A DNA stretch of 64,000 bases, taken from the NCBI RefSeq assembly GCF_014822185.1, contig NZ_QVLR01000089.1:1-64000 (forward strand), in the 5' to 3' direction. The notes beneath the pieces were generated by a model, which did no database searches, was not told where the DNA came from, and saw only the letters and a list, made by a program, of their open reading frames with translations. This document shows, piece by piece, positions 61,832 through 64,000 of this stretch (position 1 is its first letter; each line of letters begins with the position of its first letter). The DNA is from Azoarcus sp. Aa7. Its GTDB lineage: Bacteria; Pseudomonadota; Gammaproteobacteria; Burkholderiales; Rhodocyclaceae. A program made the translations under genes and the position numbers.

Positions 61832-62758
61832 ATGACTGGAAATGAAAGCACTACACGCATGCCCGTGGTTGGTCAGATGCACGTCTACGTGCTTCCGACT
61901 CGGGATGGCACACGAATCAAGATTGGACGTTCGCGCAATCCGCTCGATCGGATCGCAGGTCTGATTACGATCTATCCGGACATCGACCTTGGTCACGCGG
62001 TCGTTGTCGCGGTCGATTGCCATCGCATCGAGACCGTATTGCATACGGTTTTCGACCTCCGACGCAGGGCGCAGGCGGAGCGCAAGGATGGATACACCGA
62101 ATGGTTCGACGGCAACTTCGTCGAAGAGGCGCTTGCTCTCCTTGAAGCCGTGGCCTCCCACCGTGGAACGACATACCCAGTGTTCCGTGGCGTCGAAACC
62201 CTCGTGGCCGACTACGTGATGAAGAATCCAAACGCAGGCCTTCGTGCCCCCCGCATGACGAACGCCGAACGCAATGCACGTCGACCTATCGTCGAGGCTC
62301 TTCTGCGCGAAGCACTCGTCGAACGCGCTCAACGCATCGTCGATCTGCTCGATGAGCGAACGTTCGACGCAGTTGTGCGCCACCGTAACGGAACCTACCT
62401 GGTCCGAACTATTCGGCGCGAGGAAGAACCTGAATGCTGGCTGGCAGATGGGACTTTTCAAGTATCGGAATGGGGCAAGGCTCTTGTCACCCTCGCCGAC
62501 GCCGACATGCAGGTTGACGGAGGGAAATGCCGCATCCGCATGCTGGACCTCCCTTGCTTTGTGTCGGCAGATGCCGATCACGGCCAGGAGTTCTATCGAA
62601 TCAATCGGGACGAACCGTCCGACGAGGCTCCCCATCGGGTTTCCGTCTTTCAGGATGACGCAGCCTTCGCGGAATTGTGGAGCGCATTTCGCCACCTGCC
62701 TGTGATCGAGTCGCCCACCGACCCCCTGTTCCATCCGAAGGGCAGCAATCGGATCTGA
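61832..62758 (+). CDS. GIY-YIG-type nuclease-domain protein
   Basis: Start at the ATG at 61832, with AGGAG five to six bases upstream, gives 308 aa; earlier in-frame ATGs at 61736 and 61811 lack this. Residues 16-110 form a GIY-YIG/T5orf172-like domain: MHVYVLPTRDGTRIKIGRS (VYV in place of GIY, KIG in place of YIG), Arg40, and a conserved Glu in HRIETVLH. The C-terminal 190 residues are unknown. It leads an operon with the Lon-type ATPase 22 bp later. Whether it cuts DNA is unproven, but the domain is found in many phage and defence nucleases. Confidence 0.75.
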   Translation: MTGNESTTRMPVVGQMHVYVLPTRDGTRIKIGRSRNPLDRIAGLITIYPDIDLGHAVVVAVDCHRIETVLHTVFDLRRRAQAERKDGYTEWFDGNFVEEALALLEAVASHRGTTYPVFRGVETLVADYVMKNPNAGLRAPRMTNAERNARRPIVEALLREALVERAQRIVDLLDERTFDAVVRHRNGTYLVRTIRREEEPECWLADGTFQVSEWGKALVTLADADMQVDGGKCRIRMLDLPCFVSADADHGQEFYRINRDEPSDEAPHRVSVFQDDAAFAELWSAFRHLPVIESPTDPLFHPKGSNRI

Positions 62759-62780
62759 ACTTCATTTCAGAGGGGGCACC

Positions 62781-63911
62781 ATGAACACAGCCGCGACCAA
62801 GACTACTCGCACGGCACGCCGTTCCACCAGCGGGCGGCGTGCCAACGCTCCCGCGCTTTCAAATGCCCTTGGCGAAGTACGTGCCCGGATCGCGGCACTG
62901 CGAGTGAGATCATCCGCCAGCAAGCGCATGCCGAATTTCACTGCTGTTCAGTCGCCCCAAGACGGCCCGATGGTGCCGGTTTTTGAGACGCCCATTCCTG
63001 AGAGCGACCCCATGACGGCAGATCGGGACGTCCAGAAGCGCGAGGAGAAGATCCGGACCCTGCTCAACGAACGGGGCGCGCTGCGCCTCGTTGGGGCGGT
63101 CGCTAGTGCTGGACTGGCTACCTCCCTTGAGTCGCTGTACCGCACGCACCCAAATTTCACTGAGGCGACCGACTACGTACTGGGTGAATTGGCGCTGGCG
63201 CAGCAGCAGGGGCGGGCGCTCTGCGGCCTGCGCATCTTGCTGTCAGGGCCCGCTGGCGTCGGCAAAACGGACTACTCGCTGACACTCTCCCGCCTTCTGG
63301 GCCTGCCCATGCAGGTAATCTCGATGTCGTCGGCCCAGTCGTCCGCGGCGATCGGCGGAAGCGAGACATATTGGGGTAATACGAAACCCGGAATGGTGTG
63401 GGAAGGAGTCATCCAAGGAGATTTTGCCAACCCGCTCTTCGTTCTCGACGAGTTGGAGAAGGCAGCGACAAATTGGGGTGACCCCGTGGGCGCCTTGTAT
63501 CAACTGCTGGAATCGGCAACGGCCGCAAAATTTAGGGACAAGTCAGTACCTTGGCTTGAAGTCGATTGCAGCCGAGTGAACTGGATCGCCACGGTGAACG
63601 ATGCGAGTCGACTTCACGAGGCGCTCCGAAGCCGCTTTACCGAGGTTGCTGTCACCGCGCCGTCAGAAGAGCAGCTGCGTAGCTTGGTGCAACGCCTGTA
63701 TTCGGCGCTGCTCTCGGAGTTCGGTCTTGTTGACCGGCTCCCAATTCGCCTGTCGCAACCCTCCGAGGACGTTCTGATTACAAAAAACGTTCGTGAGGGA
63801 AAGCGACTGCTGCGGGCGGCGCTTGCATCGGCGCTGCGCAGGGGGGCTACCGAGATTGTCGTGCCTCTCAGTGCCACACCCACGACCACCCGCCGAATCG
63901 GATTCGTGTAA
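62781..63911 (+). CDS. Lon-type AAA+ ATPase
   Basis: The 376-aa product has a basic N-terminal tail (about 1-80) and then an AAA+ domain: Walker A LLSGPAGVGKTDYS (153-166), IGGSETYWGNTKPGMVW as in Lon, Walker B PLFVLDELEKA, sensor 1 WIATVND, and Arg finger LRSRF. No protease domain follows, so it is an ATPase only. It sits between the GIY-YIG gene and a third gene that starts 10 bp later. It may power or deliver the nuclease. Related Lon-like AAA proteins are widespread, and no named system was recognised. Confidence 0.85.
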   Translation: MNTAATKTTRTARRSTSGRRANAPALSNALGEVRARIAALRVRSSASKRMPNFTAVQSPQDGPMVPVFETPIPESDPMTADRDVQKREEKIRTLLNERGALRLVGAVASAGLATSLESLYRTHPNFTEATDYVLGELALAQQQGRALCGLRILLSGPAGVGKTDYSLTLSRLLGLPMQVISMSSAQSSAAIGGSETYWGNTKPGMVWEGVIQGDFANPLFVLDELEKAATNWGDPVGALYQLLESATAAKFRDKSVPWLEVDCSRVNWIATVNDASRLHEALRSRFTEVAVTAPSEEQLRSLVQRLYSALLSEFGLVDRLPIRLSQPSEDVLITKNVREGKRLLRAALASALRRGATEIVVPLSATPTTTRRIGFV

Positions 63912-63921
63912 GGAGACCGCC

Positions 63922-64000
63922 ATGACGAAGAAGGGTACAGCGTCACTGCGGCAAGAGGCCTATGCGCATCGTTGCCTTGAAACAGGTGATGTGCTGGAGC
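63922..64000 (+). CDS. Start of a third gene of the GIY-YIG operon (cut by window edge)
   Basis: An ATG at 63922 has AGGAG seven bases upstream and lies 10 bp after the ATPase stop. The 26 visible codons read MTKKGTASLRQEAYAHRC and then LETGDVLE. Too little is present to name it, but the spacing shows it belongs to the same operon and is probably part of the same system. Confidence 0.6.
   Translation, partial: MTKKGTASLRQEAYAHRCLETGDVLE

Noticed and set aside
61781-62734. A 317-codon minus-strand frame opposite the GIY-YIG gene
   Set aside because: The plus-strand frame has the GIY-YIG pattern, a ribosome site and a promoter; the minus-strand frame has none.
1-64000. A CRISPR array
   Set aside because: No regularly spaced direct repeats with unique spacers were seen; the repeats found are operators, hairpins or a single inverted pair.

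Overview
The window is high-GC bacterial DNA, most like a beta-proteobacterium of the Azoarcus/Thauera/Aromatoleum type. That assignment rests on codon style and gene families, not on a marker gene. It is almost entirely a defence island: there is no core metabolism and no ribosomal RNA, and nearly every operon belongs to a known or suspected anti-phage, toxin-antitoxin or mobility family.

Left part (0-12.3 kb). An ISAs1-type transposase runs off the left edge. It is followed by a PLD-like nuclease, a giant DnaQ-RecQ-UvrD helicase fusion, and a complete EcoRII-type restriction-modification locus (Dcm-like methylase, a 96-aa protein, Vsr, EcoRII-type nuclease) predicted to act on CCWGG. A ribbon-helix-helix/PIN toxin-antitoxin pair and a Fic protein come next; the Fic gene has three operator-like inverted repeats in front of it. 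At 12.21-12.30 kb lies the 3' half of a tRNA-Arg gene with its terminator but no 5' half. This is the scar expected at one end of an element integrated in a tRNA gene.

Middle part (12.3-41.8 kb). Next to the scar is a small cluster of one Cys/Ser/Thr-rich 75-aa peptide and two E1/ThiF-like enzymes, each with an apparent N-terminal peptide-recognition domain. This is the best candidate for an undescribed peptide-modification system. A long minus-strand series follows: VWA protein, broken DUF4258 gene, ADP-ribosylglycohydrolase, WYL regulator, 50-aa ORF, a 2541-aa protein with two sacsin/Hsp90-like ATPase domains, and an SNF2 helicase. After it come a 675-bp unit bounded by 52-bp inverted repeats around an orphan MbcA/ParS-type gene, a membrane protein divergent from a CoiA-like nuclease, a prokaryotic viperin with a HicA-like partner, a divergent ankyrin protein, and an atypical tyrosine recombinase.

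Right part (41.8-64 kb). A complete type 1 BREX operon runs on the minus strand in the order WYL regulator (brxR-like), brxA, brxB, brxC, pglX, an extra 1808-aa sacsin-like ATPase with a DUF3883 nuclease-like tail, pglZ, brxL. The last block is a small XRE repressor with four operator copies, divergent from a plus-strand operon of a GIY-YIG protein, a Lon-type AAA ATPase and a third gene cut by the window edge.

The genes seem to work as parallel defence modules rather than one pathway. The shared theme is GHKL/sacsin-like ATPases under WYL regulators, which occurs twice.
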